From NCBI GenBank assembly GCA_010093485.1, contig MU001508.1, positions 200,051 through 264,050 on the forward strand: a DNA stretch of 64,000 nucleotides. Reading direction: 5' to 3'. Source of the stretch: Karstenula rhodostoma CBS 690.94 (taxonomy: Eukaryota > Ascomycota > Dothideomycetes > Pleosporales > Didymosphaeriaceae). The translations under genes were made by a program, and so were the position numbers. The notes beneath the pieces were generated by a model. It was not told the origin of the DNA, did no database searches, and saw nothing but the letters and a program-made list of their open reading frames with translations. Position 1 is the stretch's first letter. Each line of letters opens with the position of its first letter. Positions 1 to 10,625 of this stretch are shown here, one piece after another.

Positions 1-1200
1 GTAAAGTTGGTTTGAAGATATAGCTGCCCAGTGGGCGAAGAACTCTTTCGGAAAGGGGAGTGAGGCGGTAGTAAAGACTGGTGAGATCTCTCTTGGTCGA
101 TTGGCGCTCCAACGGCTAAGCTGATCCCACAGTTCCAACCACCGGTCACGGAAGGCTCCTGCATTGCAGCCGTTGTCTTCGCCAAGCTCGACGAATCTGT
201 TACGTTCGGAGATGAGCTCGCATGCCTTTGCGCACAAGTAAACCGCGTAGTTGGCGTACATGTCGGGAGATGAGGTGTTGCAGAACATCGACTCAGCGAG
301 TTCTTCGGATGTGTTCGGAGGCAGCCATTTTTCGGGTTTGAGCAAGGTGCTTTCAGCGCCATCGGAGATGAGAGCACCACAGACATCCATTCTTGCATAG
401 CACCAAAACACAGCCTGGAGAACGTCTCCACTGAATCCATTGACTCCGAATGCGTCGAACACGGCCGCGCATCCTTCTAGATGGCTCCGCCAATCCTGAG
501 CGCTGGCCGAGAACATCTCTAGGCAGCACAAGACGACACATGCAGCAATGACGTGAGTGTCTCGGGCCTGGAGTAGGGGGGTAAGAAGCCGGATCGCCTC
601 CTGGTATAACTCAAGGCTATCGAACGACGATTGTGTTTTCTCTTTCCGCTCCAGCTGGCGAGCTCCAATGGCTAGTATAGCAAACAAGAGGGGACACGAA
701 TCCTTCGCCAACGCAGGCAGTTGGATGGCAAATGTGTGGCTGCTGTCAAACATGTCTAGCCATGCTAGTGGTGCAAATGCAAAGTTAGAATGACGAGTTC
801 GAGGTGCGTTTGGGATACACGTACGCGCTACTGCAGATATGTAGTTTTTCAAGTACTGAACCCGTCTACCCTTGGCCAAGATTTGCTTGACGCTGAAGTT
901 GAACGATGGTTCGGCACTGGTATCATCATCCTCAACAGGAGTGCCCGCACGTGTGGGCGCTGCAGAGCGGGCAGTGGTGAATAACAGTGCGCGTAGTTCT
1001 TCTTGCGATGCTAGATAGTTGGGATCATGCGCGAACTCGTCGATGCCCCAGCTTGTTGCAGGCGATAGGAACGGGTCGATGTTCTCCAGACAATTGAATT
1101 GACCTTCGGTAGTTGGAGTGGGCAAGAAGGTGGCGATGAATCCATCTGGCGCAGACTCATCGTCAGTCCGCCTTCGCTTCTGCAGACGCTCCTCTGCCAT
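1..1200 (-). CDS. Fungal-specific transcription factor domain protein (PF11951 type), C-terminus cut by window edge
   Basis: The reading starts at ATG 1200 and runs off the window at base 1, giving exons 825-1200 and 1-764 (intron 765-824, donor GTACGT, acceptor CACTAG). Splicing creates the motif VAPWLDMFD, a hallmark of the Fungal_trans_2 (PF11951) family, which strongly supports the intron. Downstream come CPLLFAILAIGARQLER and a helical region typical of this regulator domain. No Cys6 zinc cluster is visible after the chosen start or in the roughly 150 bases upstream, so either this is a zinc-cluster-less member or an N-terminal exon lies further away. It is the first gene beside a pentose/polyol-type cluster, so a regulatory role there is possible but only inferred. 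Confidence 0.8.
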   Translation of the reverse strand, partial: MAEERLQKRRRTDDESAPDGFIATFLPTPTTEGQFNCLENIDPFLSPATSWGIDEFAHDPNYLASQEELRALLFTTARSAAPTRAGTPVEDDDTSAEPSFNFSVKQILAKGRRVQYLKNYISAVARTCIPNAPRTRHSNFAFAPLAWLDMFDSSHTFAIQLPALAKDSCPLLFAILAIGARQLERKEKTQSSFDSLELYQEAIRLLTPLLQARDTHVIAACVVLCCLEMFSASAQDWRSHLEGCAAVFDAFGVNGFSGDVLQAVFWCYARMDVCGALISDGAESTLLKPEKWLPPNTSEELAESMFCNTSSPDMYANYAVYLCAKACELISERNRFVELGEDNGCNAGAFRDRWLELWDQLSRWSANRPREISPVFTTASLPFPKEFFAHWAAISSNQLY

Positions 1201-1476
1201 GTTGCGAAAACAGAAAATGCTGGGGAAGGTGCAGGGGATCCAAAGGGTGGGGAAATGCACTTGCATAATTTAGCGAGCCACGTGGTTCGACACCCTTGAG
1301 CCCAGACCGCCCCAGCCCTCGTCGCCGTCGCCTCGCCATCGCGCTACCTCTCGACATCCATCATCGGAGAAATCCGATCACCTAATAACATAATTCGCTG
1401 TCATTCATTTGCCTATGTTCTACTTATATGCACGGCCCAGAAAATTGAACGCCCGGAAATGCAATGACCAGTCGCT

Positions 1477-3895
1477 TTATAGCTCAACAAATTCCTGGCG
1501 TAGGATATCGTCCGCTTTGAGGCTTTCGAGATATTCACCGACCTTGGCCGTCATAGTGCCCACCTCAAACCCAAAGAACTTGTAGGCTGCCTTGCCCGGT
1601 AGGCTGTGACCAAAACGTTTCACACAAATCGCAGCATTCGCATACCGCTCCCATCCGTTGGGCGCATATGGCTCGATAACAACAGCGGGAATACGGTGCT
1701 TCCTCAGTGTGTCTCGTTTGTACTCGAGCGACTGCGCTTCGAACAGTCTCCAGCAGGGGAAGCTGATTAACCGTGCCTTGATTCCCTTGGTCTTGAGCTC
1801 CTTTGCTACGTCCACCGCAAAGCAAAGCTCCGCCCCGACACCAATGAGTGTGACGTCCGCATCTTCATCCTCTTGCAGGACGTATGCACCCTTGGAAACA
1901 CCATCTCGCCTTGTCTGAGGCAGTTGTGGCAGTGTGTGGCGGGAAGTAGAAATGATGGTCGATGTGTGCTTCGCCTCGATGGCTGTTATCCACGCACCAG
2001 CTGTCTCCTCACTGTCACCAGGTCGAATGTAGAGGACGTTAGGCATGGCTCTGTAAAGGTTGGCCAACTCGATCGGCTGATGGGTTGGGCCGTCTTCGCC
2101 CATTCCGATTGAATCGTGTGTTGCTGCATGGATGACCTGCAAGTGCTGCAATGCTCCCATGCGGACTGCTGGGGCCGCATACAGGTAAAACATGAAAAAT
2201 GATGAGGTGATTGGAACAAACGTGTTGGGGGCAAATGCAGCTAACCCATTACTTACAGCGGCCATGGCATGTTCACGTACACCGTAGTGTATGTATCGGC
2301 CGCTGTAGTTGCCCGTTATGCCGCAGGTTGTTTTGCGGTCAGGCTGGTCACGTTAGTCTGCAAACCAGTCAAGTGAACACCGGCTCCACTTACGTGTTGA
2401 AAGTCAACTTTGCCCTTCCAAATCATGTTGACCGAGGGCGAGAGATCAGCTGTGCCAACCATGAAGTTGTTGCATGCCTGTGCAATGGGATTGAAGACGA
2501 GTCCAGAAGATGCTCGGGTAGCAGTGGCCTTCTCAGGGAAAGCCTCCTTGGTCGGAATCAACTCCTTCCAGTTCTCTGGCAGGCGACCTTCGACGCGCCT
2601 ACGGAAGTCTGCCCCGAGCTCAGGGTATTTCTCTTCGTACGCTTGCACCTTATTCTCCCAGGATCGAACGAAGTCTTCTCCTCTTGCCGGAATATCTCCA
2701 AAGAATTTTCGCACTTCCTCGCCGACAACGAAGGAACTCTGAGGATCAAAGCCGTACATCTTCTTCATATTGGCAACGTCGTCATCACCGAAGGCTGCCC
2801 CATGGGCCACTGCGTTGCCGGCGACAGCACTACCGATGCCAATCACAGTCCGAACGTTGATGAAAGTCGGTTTATCTGTCGCCGCTCGTGCCTTGTTTAG
2901 TGCCTCTACCAGACCCTCAATGTCGAAACAGCCGTCCTCAATATCAATAACATCCCAGCCACAAGCCCTCATCTTGGCGTTTACGTCTTCTGTGTTCGTC
3001 AAATCAACACTGCCATCGCAGGTGATCTGGTTGTTATCGTACATGATGGTCAGGTTGTTCAGCTTGAGGTGACCAGCGAGAGAGATCGCTTCGAGCGCAA
3101 CCCCTTCTTGCAAGCAAGCATCGCCGATCATGCACCAGGTGTGGTTTGATACTACATCGAATTCGGGCTTGTTGTAGGTGGCCTGGAGGTTCTTCGTTGC
3201 CATCGCGAGACCAACAGCGTTGGCAACGCCCTGGCCGAGTGGTCCGGTTGTGACTTCGATACCTTCGTGTTCGATCTCCGGGTGACCGGGGCACAACGCA
3301 TCGACGCGGTCCGAGTGATAGGACTTCAGCTGCTCTAGCGTCATAGCTTTATAGCCTGTGAGGTGGAGAAATGTGTATTGAAACAAGCACGTGTGGCCTG
3401 TTTGTCGTCAGCACTTTCGATTCTCCTCCTTCGGAAAGGGTTCCTTACCGTTCGATAGCACAAATCGATCACGGTTGAAATACGTTGGAGTGTGGGGTGC
3501 GTAGCGCATGCCATACTTCCACAGTGCAACACCGATCGCTGCCATACCGATCGCACCGCTATTGACAGTCAGTTTAGTCCTTTCTCGATCACAGTGGGTA
3601 CAAGGAAGCCTCGAACTCTCGTTGTGCCATCGCAACGGAGCGCGAGTTTGCCCCGAACCCAATTTGATTCAACTTCTCGTCCATAGACATACCCAGGGTG
3701 CCCTCCTTTGAATTGCTGGCAAAGATCCGCTATTAACAAGCGGAACGTCTTCAGAACCAAATCATGTTCTGTGGATAGTTTCTGAACGGAAGACTTCTCA
3801 AGCTGTTCTTCCTTCTTTAGCCCCTCGACCACATTCTTCCCATACTCTGTCTGGTCATTGCCATTGACCTGTGGTGCTCCGTCGGCAAGATGCAT
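1477..3895 (-). CDS. Dihydroxyacetone synthase-like transketolase
   Basis: The model joins 1477-2343, 2394-3397, 3449-3558 and 3693-3895, all in phase, for 727 residues. It is a thiamine-diphosphate transketolase. The pieces FKGGHPGGAIGMAA, RFVLSNGHTCLFQY, VTTGPLGQG, the cofactor motif beginning GDACLQEG (about residue 195) and GRYIHYGVREHAMAA are all present. The FNRDRFVLSNGH and CPGHPEIE signatures match the dihydroxyacetone synthase branch (glycolaldehyde transfer from xylulose 5-phosphate to formaldehyde) better than housekeeping transketolase. The C-terminus is EFVEL, without an SKL-like peroxisomal signal, so a cytosolic enzyme is inferred. A longer start upstream would need a TTG codon, so ATG 3895 is preferred. 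It is divergent from the polyol dehydrogenase at 4413. Confidence 0.88.
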
Positions 3896-4412
3896 TGTTT
3901 CGGTGTGGTAAGAAGATGGACGGTCCGACCCAGCGAAATAATTCAAGGAAACAAAAGTTTGAAGCTGGCTCGGTATGTTTACAAGACTTTCAACATCGAC
4001 TGGACCCTCTCGTATTGCCAATTCAAGGAATCCGAGTCACGTCGTGGAGGGTTGTGCCGAAAGCGGTAGTATTAGGCGCTACTCCCCGAAGTGGTATCCG
4101 TAACCACCACGCCCACCAATCATACAGCTTGGGTATGCTCCTCCGATACGCATCGGTGGGGATCGTCTCCATACCCCGCGAACCGCCACCGTTTTATTGC
4201 AGTCCGTTCGTTGAGAGGCGCGACAGCGTGACCTGGCAGACTTTCCGCGTGCGTTGACGAGCCCGCTTTGCAATCCCCACCTCAGAGTGCTACGCGTAAC
4301 ACGTGTAGTTTTCCTTGCCGACTACGACTCCCTCTCGAATTGACCACTGTTCGCGGACCTCAAATTCTCGTTCACATCACAAGATTGTACGCAAGTAGGC
4401 TATTGATTAGCC
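3896..4412. promoter_or_regulatory. Shared divergent promoter region
   Basis: This 517-base gap separates the divergent starts of the transketolase and the polyol dehydrogenase. It holds a CCAAT pentamer at 4116-4120 and GTGGGG-type hexamers near 4154 and 4277 that fit the CreA carbon-repressor consensus. No TATA box is obvious. Co-regulation of the two genes is inferred. Confidence 0.45.
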
Positions 4413-5801
4413 ATGTCCCCTGCCGTTGTAAGCTTTTTCGCAACTCGACTTTGCTTTCAGGCTGATGAACCACGACAGACGACTACGAACGGCGTCGCCA
4501 CGAATGGCGCCGTAAAACCGAACAAGACTACGATCTCGACGCCTTTGCCGAATCCTTCGTTGCAAGTGACAGCCGATCACAACTTGAAGCAGGTGGAAGC
4601 GCCCGTGTATGCTCCAGGCATTGGAGAGGTCCTCCTACACATCAAGGCGACTGGAGTCTGTGGGTATGTTGATACAATCCCAATCGCCAACGGTGGTCCG
4701 GACGAATCGATTGACGCCATTCTAGCTCGGACATTCACTTCTGGAGACATGGCAAGATAGGATCGTTGGTCGTCGAGGGAGATTGCATATTAGGACACGA
4801 GGCCGCAGGAATCGTCTTACAATGCGGAGAGGGTGTGAGCAATCTACAACCAGGTAATTGCGCTCTTATCGGTTGGAGCTACGATTGTTGACTGGCATTC
4901 AGGCGATCGCGTAGCTGTTGAGCCCGGTGTTCCCTGCGGAGTATGTTTCCTCTGCATGGAGGGTCGGTACAATCTATGCGAAGACGTTCAATTCGCCGGT
5001 GTATACCCCTACGATGGAACCATTCAGCGTTATAAGTGCCATCCCGCGAAATGGTGTCACAAGATTCCCGACCATATTTCCTTCTCGGAAGGCGCGCTCC
5101 TTGAACCTCTTTCCGTAGTCATGCACGGAATCAACATCGCCGGACTATCTCTGGGCCGCGGGGCTGTCGTGTGTGGTGCAGGCCCGATTGGACTCATTGC
5201 TTTAGCAGCCGCGAGAGCGAGCGGTGCGCATCCGATCGTGATCACAGACCTGGAACCCAAGAGACTGGAGTTTGCGAAGAAGTTCGTGCCCTCCGCCATT
5301 ACTTACCAGGTCCAAAAGACCTTGAGCGCAGAGGAAAACTCGAAGGAGATCAGAAGATTGTTCAATTTCGAGCATGTGGGCGAATATGGGGCTCCGGAAG
5401 TAATCTTGGAATGCACGGGAGTGGAAAGTAGTGTTATTACAGCATGCTACACTGCAAGAAGAGGTGGAACTGTCATGGTCATTGGCGTGGGTCGCGAGAT
5501 TATGAACAATCTTCCCTTCATGCACTTGTCGCTTGCCGAGGTACATTGACGCTCCTGCAACAGTCGATTCACTCGGAAAGATACTGACCAGTCGCAGATC
5601 GATCTCAAGTTCATCAACCGCTATCGCGATACCTGGCCAGCGGGCCTACAGTGCCTCGGTGGCGGTGTCCTAGATCTCAAGCCCCTCGTCTCGCACACAT
5701 ACCCTTTGGAGAAGGCATTGGATGCGCTGCACACATGCGCAGATTTGAGCAACGGCAGCATCAAGGTCCAGATCCTGGACGAAGAAGAGAATGTGTTTTG
5801 A
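4413..5801 (+). CDS. Zinc-dependent polyol dehydrogenase, L-arabinitol 4-dehydrogenase-like
   Basis: Exons are 4413-4427, 4461-4663, 4726-4853, 4903-5540 and 5598-5801, giving 395 residues. The first exon is only 15 nt. The protein is a medium-chain dehydrogenase. It has the catalytic-zinc motif GVCGSD (C about residue 72), GHE (about 97-98), and the structural-zinc cysteines C127, C130, C133 and C141 within PGVPCGVCFLCMEGRYNLC. A Rossmann motif GAGPIG follows near residue 205. FWRHGKIG, EPLSVVMHGI, CTGVESS and the C-terminal IKVQIL resemble fungal L-arabinitol 4-dehydrogenases and related sorbitol/xylitol dehydrogenases, which oxidise polyols with NAD+ in pentose catabolism. The exact polyol cannot be fixed from sequence. 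The next gene downstream is a sugar transporter. Confidence 0.88.
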
Positions 5802-6705
5802 GATGAGTTCTTGTTTCGTTCGAAAGTGACACAGCAAGCGGCATTGGTTATAGGGAGTTGAAGACTGCGTGTAGACTTGGGACATGGCATAAGACATCAA
5901 AATAGTATCGCCATCTGTTTTCACTGGCCTAGATTTGCCAGGAAAACTTTGGCAACCTGGACGAAGCCATCTTCAGGCAAATGTCAATCAATTGATCAAG
6001 AACCAACACCTAGAAGACTGCAGTCCCCCTGTCTCAATCACACATGGTTCATTCATGCCGACCAAATCTACCCCCGAGCTTAGAATATTGCATTTGGAGA
6101 AAATATTCTATCGTCATGGAGCATTGTTTGAGACCACATGTGCAGCTTGGCCCTTAGGCTCTCCACACTCAATAAACATCGCATGCACTCAACGTCACGC
6201 GTGAACATACGATGCCGCAACGATCCGTGGGAGCGCTTCTAGATCTCAATTGAGTCTTCCATGAATCGTGTTCATCTCAAACGGCGAAACATCGGCAATC
6301 TCAACGAATCGGCTTGTCATCGGGGGGGCTACCGAGTCGGCGCTGCCGTTCAATCGGTCTAGTCTCTGTCAAGGGCGACGCCATCGGACCCGTCTCCGAC
6401 ACAGATCTCGTCGCACCGCCAGATCCGGGGAACAGCCTCGCAAGCGCGCAAGCATCCTTGATCTGTTCCAGTTGCTGGGGCAGACCACGCGGGCGGCGCA
6501 TGTCATGATGCAGTAACCCCATACGGAGGCCCGCATCCTTTCTCCAGATACTTAAAGGACTGAGCATCCCCACGTTTTGTGACCCACAGCTCTGGGACTC
6601 GCGACCGCAGATCTGGGTGGACATCTACATCAGCTCTACCGCCCCTTGTGTCTTCGTTCTATCTCCAAGGTTATACGTCTCTGGGTCCCCTCACGCTCCG
6701 TCACC
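5802..6705. other. Intergenic region before the sugar transporter
   Basis: No coding signal or RNA gene was recognised in these 904 bases. It should include the dehydrogenase 3' UTR and the transporter promoter. Confidence 0.6.
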
Positions 6706-8534
6706 ATGGCAGACAAACCCTTGACCGTCGAGGTTAACGAGAACTTCGTCGAGAAGCTTGAACCCACCGCAACGGAGACTGCACAGCTAGGACACCTTGC
6801 CAACCAGGAAGATCACGAAACCGGAAAGCTTGCTTCGTTCCGCAAATACCCCTGGGCATGCCTTTGGTGCTTTTACGCTGTATGGTGTGGTAAGTGATAC
6901 CGGGGTACAATTTGGGTGTTTCTGCTGCTGCGCGTGTCTGAAAATTCCAGACGTTAGCTGCGCGGGGACACCTACTTCTACCCGAACCCCCTTGTTTTCG
7001 ACCACTACGCTGACTTTGCACCCCTCTGTTTAGTCTTGTTGGTCAGCTTTGAAAACCAAGCTTCAGGCAATGTGATCAGTATTCCGGAGTTCAGGAAGGA
7101 TTTTGGCAACCCGTACACCGATGCAGATGGAAACATTGCCTACGTACTGGATGCAAAGTGGCAGGCTGCCTTTCAGGGAGCGCCGGTGGCTTCGTAAGTC
7201 CCCTGTTGTTCTCTGGGAAATGATCGTTTCCGGTCAAGTGGATGATACTGACAACTTCCAGAGCTGTTGTTGGTGCTTTGGGATGCGGCCAACTTGCAGA
7301 TTGGCTTGGCCGCCGGCCAGTGGTCATGCTATGCCTGGTCGTAAGCTTTGCAGCCATCACTATGGAATTCGTAGCCACATCGAACGAGCTGTTCTTTGGG
7401 GGCAAGTTCCTCAACGGATTCGCGGCCGGTGCCCTCGCCTCAGTCACCGTCACATATATCGGAGAGATCGCCCCCCTCGCACTTCGCGGCATGTTGACAT
7501 GCCTGACCGCCCTCGCCTACACCTTCGGCCCCCTCGTCGTAGCCCTCATCGTCAACTCCACCGGCACCTACTCCAATCGCTGGGCCTACCGCGCCGTCTT
7601 CTGCGCCCAGTACGGCTTCGCCGCCATCGCCGCCATCTTCGTATTCTTCATGCCCGAGAGCCCCTGGTGGCTCATCAGCAAGGACCGGCCCGAGCGCGCG
7701 CTCAAAGCGCTCCACGGCCTCGGCTACAGCGACCTCGAAGGCAAGAAGAAGCTCGCGCTCATCACCAACACGCTCGAGGAAGTCAAGCGCGAGACAGAGG
7801 GCGTTACCTATCTCGAGTGCTTCCGCAAGTCCAACCTGCGCCGCACCATAATCTCCGTTGCCCCGCTGTCCATCCAGGCGCTCTCCGGCATCGCCTTCGC
7901 CGCTAGCTACTCCACCTACTACATGCAACTTGCAGGCTTCTCCACCGCCATGTCCTTCAAGCTGCAGATCGTCCAGCAGGTCATCTCCCTGGTCGGAAAC
8001 GTCATGTCGTGGTACCTCGTCGACCGCGTCGGCCGCCGCAACCTCACCTTCTACGGCCTCGCCGTCCTCACCGTCATCCTCTTCGTCATGGCCGCCTGCG
8101 CTGTCCCCGGCACCCCGACCGGTTCAAAGGCCGCCGTCAGCATGATCCTCGTCTACTGCTGGTGGTACAACGTGACCATCGGCGCGACCGCGTACACTAT
8201 CCTCTGCGAGGTGTCCACGTCGCGCCTGCGTATCAAGACCATTGGGCTCGGCCTCGCCCTGCAGAACGCGCTGAACACAATGTGGTCGTTCGTGCTGCCG
8301 TACCTGTTTAACCCCGATAAGCTTAATTTGGGGGGTAAGGTGGGGTTTATCTTTGGGGGGCTGGCGGTGATTTGTTTGGTGTATCTTTGGTTCTACCAGC
8401 CTGAGACGGCGGGGAGGACGTACGAGGAGCTCGATGAGATGTTCATCAAGAGGGTGCCTGCGAGGAAGTTTAAGACTTATCGCACGGATGCGCAGGCTCT
8501 GGGTGAGGCTGTTAAGGAGAAAGAGGGCTTGTAG
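6706..8534 (+). CDS. MFS sugar transporter (maltose/hexose transporter type)
   Basis: Exons 6706-6889, 7034-7193 and 7262-8534 join in phase to 538 residues. It is a 12-helix major facilitator of the sugar transporter family. Visible motifs are GQLADWLGRRPVV in the loop between helices 2 and 3, PESPWWLISKDRPERA after helix 6, VDRVGRRNL in the second half, and a C-terminal FYQPETAGRTYEELDEMF, matching the PETKG-type signature. The soluble N-terminus of about 55 residues and the WCVLLVSFENQ first helix resemble fungal alpha-glucoside/maltose permeases. It would import a sugar or polyol across the plasma membrane. Its position next to the polyol dehydrogenase and transketolase suggests joint use, an inference from context. 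Confidence 0.9.
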
Positions 8535-8704
8535 GGTGCTAGGTTTTGATACGACGCATACTAGGGTTGGCACGTTAACGTAGCGTAATGTTTACTTCTA
8601 TCCAAAAGCATGTTCATGATTGCGACGGCCATCATCTTTGCCACTCATATACAGTGGCTCTTCGACTACAACCATAGAGCTGTACACGTCTCCACCCCAC
8701 CCCC

Positions 8705-8946
8705 TCCCTCCTCAATTTATGTACTACGTCTGTGACTCATCTCGCTCTGTTAGCCCTTAAATTTATCCTCTTCTATAGTAATTAAGTAGCAGTATTAAAA
8801 CAGTTAAGGCAATAATAATCCTAAAGCTATAGTTATATATAACTTACCTTACTAATTATCCTAATACTCCCTCCTCCTTACGGGCGCCTACGGGCACCTA
8901 TAGGCGCCCCCCTATTGTCTTCTACGACTCCGGGATCCCTACATGT
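8705..8946 (+). mobile_element. Short retroposon-like element, copy A (RIP-mutated)
   Basis: This 242-base element is about as AT-rich as copy B and ends with the family 3' signature CGACTCCGGGATCCCTACATG. Imperfect 12-base flanks of the type CACCCCAYCCCC (8693-8704 and 8947-8958) look like a target-site duplication, though they are low in complexity. Compared with copy C, its core differs almost only by C-to-T and G-to-A changes, mostly CpA to TpA, the mark of RIP. It holds three tandem 10-base TACGGGCACC-like units near 8880. It sits between the 3' ends of the transporter and the Zn2Cys6 gene. Confidence 0.75.
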
Positions 8947-8967
8947 CACCCCATCCCCATTTGACCC

Positions 8968-10155
8968 TCAGACACACCCCTCAGCAACCCACCTCTCCTT
9001 CCGTTCCAGTCCACACGATACCAGCAAAACCGCGTGTCCAAACTCATCCACGCTTCCCGGATCCTCCTTTCCAAGTAATCCCTCCACTCCCAAGCTCTGC
9101 ACAAACAACCTCTTCCCCTCCCCCATTCTTGCCCAGTCCCGCTCACTCTCCGCCTCCCACAGCCCTGCCCCAAAAGTACACACCACACCACCCGGACACG
9201 CTGCCACCCCATCCTTCATCGTCGTATACACCGATTGCAGAATCCGAACAGTGAGCCACGTCCGGCGTATGCTTTCGAGGACGCCCCATGCTTTCCATGG
9301 CGACAAGTGAACAAACGGGGATGGGGAAAAAGAAGCGAATTGCCCCGCGGCCATCTCATCGGTCGTTCTCTGCCACAAGAGCGAGTTCCAAGATGCGAGG
9401 ATAGCGTCGTGTGCTTCTGCGCGGGCGCGCAGGCGAATATCACCATCGAACAAGCGGATGAGCTGGTACGTGAGGAGGGCTTGGACGCGGGCGAGATGCT
9501 CGAGGAGCGTCAGGTGCGCAGGTTCCTGCGTGGAGTACGCTTGCATGAGATCGGCGGCGCGGTCTTCGATGATCTGAGAGACAATCTTTTGTGTGGAGGG
9601 CGTCTTGTTGAGGTACGCTGTGAGCACTGTGAAGGCGTCTTGGATGCAGCGCGGCATCTGTTTCTGGTAAAGCTGCCGGTGTATCAGAGGGCAGGTGTTC
9701 TCTGTAGTCCACTGTCGGAACCACCCCTGGACGGTCGCCACGTACACTTCGAGCGACTCTTCCCCGATGTACTCCGTTTCTTGGTATGAGGCTAGGTGTG
9801 CAATCTGCCAGGAGTCGTTCGTAAAGAACCAGAGAGTCTCAGACGCAGGGCAGAGCTCATTGCTGACATATGTGTTTTCAAAGGGGATGGTATTGAGGTC
9901 GGAAGTGGGTAGAGTGCTATCTAGGCTGTTGAAGTCAATGTTCAGAAACGCGTAGTCTCCATCCGGTTCGATGGGCGCGATGATATTATGCAAGCCGGTA
10001 ACAGTCTCAGGACTAGACGAGTCAGTCCGGCGGGTCGGGGGGTAGGAACAGCGGTGATTTTTAGTCGCACAGCGGTGACATGAAGGTATCTCTTTTGTGC
10101 AGCGACGTTTGGTGGTTGTACACGCATTGCAGGCTCTCCGATAGGCTCTCTCCAT
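8968..10155 (-). CDS. Zn2Cys6 transcription factor
   Basis: An uninterrupted frame of 395 residues runs from ATG 10155; an in-frame ATG at 10164 is equally possible, and the frame stays open up to 10272. The N-terminus holds a binuclear zinc cluster, CNACTTTKRRCTKEIPSC followed by HRC and HRC, with spacing C-x2-C-x6-C-x6-C-x2-C-x6-C. A Pro-rich linker and an acidic stretch follow, then a helical regulator domain lacking a sharply recognisable motif. It is a DNA-binding regulator of CGG-type sites. It lies at the downstream border of the transketolase, dehydrogenase and transporter group and could be the local regulator. The stop codon lies about 20 bases from mobile copy A, so the 3' UTR probably runs through the element. 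Confidence 0.88.
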   Translation of the reverse strand: MERAYRRACNACTTTKRRCTKEIPSCHRCATKNHRCSYPPTRRTDSSSPETVTGLHNIIAPIEPDGDYAFLNIDFNSLDSTLPTSDLNTIPFENTYVSNELCPASETLWFFTNDSWQIAHLASYQETEYIGEESLEVYVATVQGWFRQWTTENTCPLIHRQLYQKQMPRCIQDAFTVLTAYLNKTPSTQKIVSQIIEDRAADLMQAYSTQEPAHLTLLEHLARVQALLTYQLIRLFDGDIRLRARAEAHDAILASWNSLLWQRTTDEMAAGQFASFSPSPFVHLSPWKAWGVLESIRRTWLTVRILQSVYTTMKDGVAACPGGVVCTFGAGLWEAESERDWARMGEGKRLFVQSLGVEGLLGKEDPGSVDEFGHAVLLVSCGLERKERWVAEGCV

Positions 10156-10625
10156 GTTCCGCATGCGAAGTTCTGTTCCTCCTCGGGTGTCAACCGCCTT
10201 GAAGAATGCTATTTGGCATGATGAGAAGGCATGGCTTTGCTTTGGTCCCATAGAGACTAGATGCAGTGCCACGCTGACTGAGCGTCAGCCACCGACTAGT
10301 CTAATTCGGCTGCGGAGTAAAGCAGCACTAGCATGGTACTGTGTCAAACCAGGACTTCGCAATCGATGAAAAATTGAACGGTGAGAACAGTCGCACGGAA
10401 AAATCTCGCTGGAGGTGCGCCGCTTCGAGGTGCCGACTCCCACGTCCGGCTGCGCCTTCCGCCCCACGAAGTGTCTCGCATTGCCCGAGAATCATTCTAG
10501 GCACCATGCAGCCTCATTAGTCTGGCTGATGAACACGAAGTGAACCTCTCACCTTGATATTCCCTGCCACATTCGCATGCTGTTCAGTTCGGTCCTTCCT
10601 CCACAGCACCGTCTTTCCTCCAGCA
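10156..10625. other. Divergent intergenic region
   Basis: These 470 bases lie between the divergent starts of the Zn2Cys6 gene and the next gene. No RNA gene or clear promoter element was recognised. Confidence 0.5.

Noticed and set aside
3896..4021. Longer N-terminus for the transketolase
   Set aside because: Would start at TTG; ATG at 3895 gives a family-sized protein.
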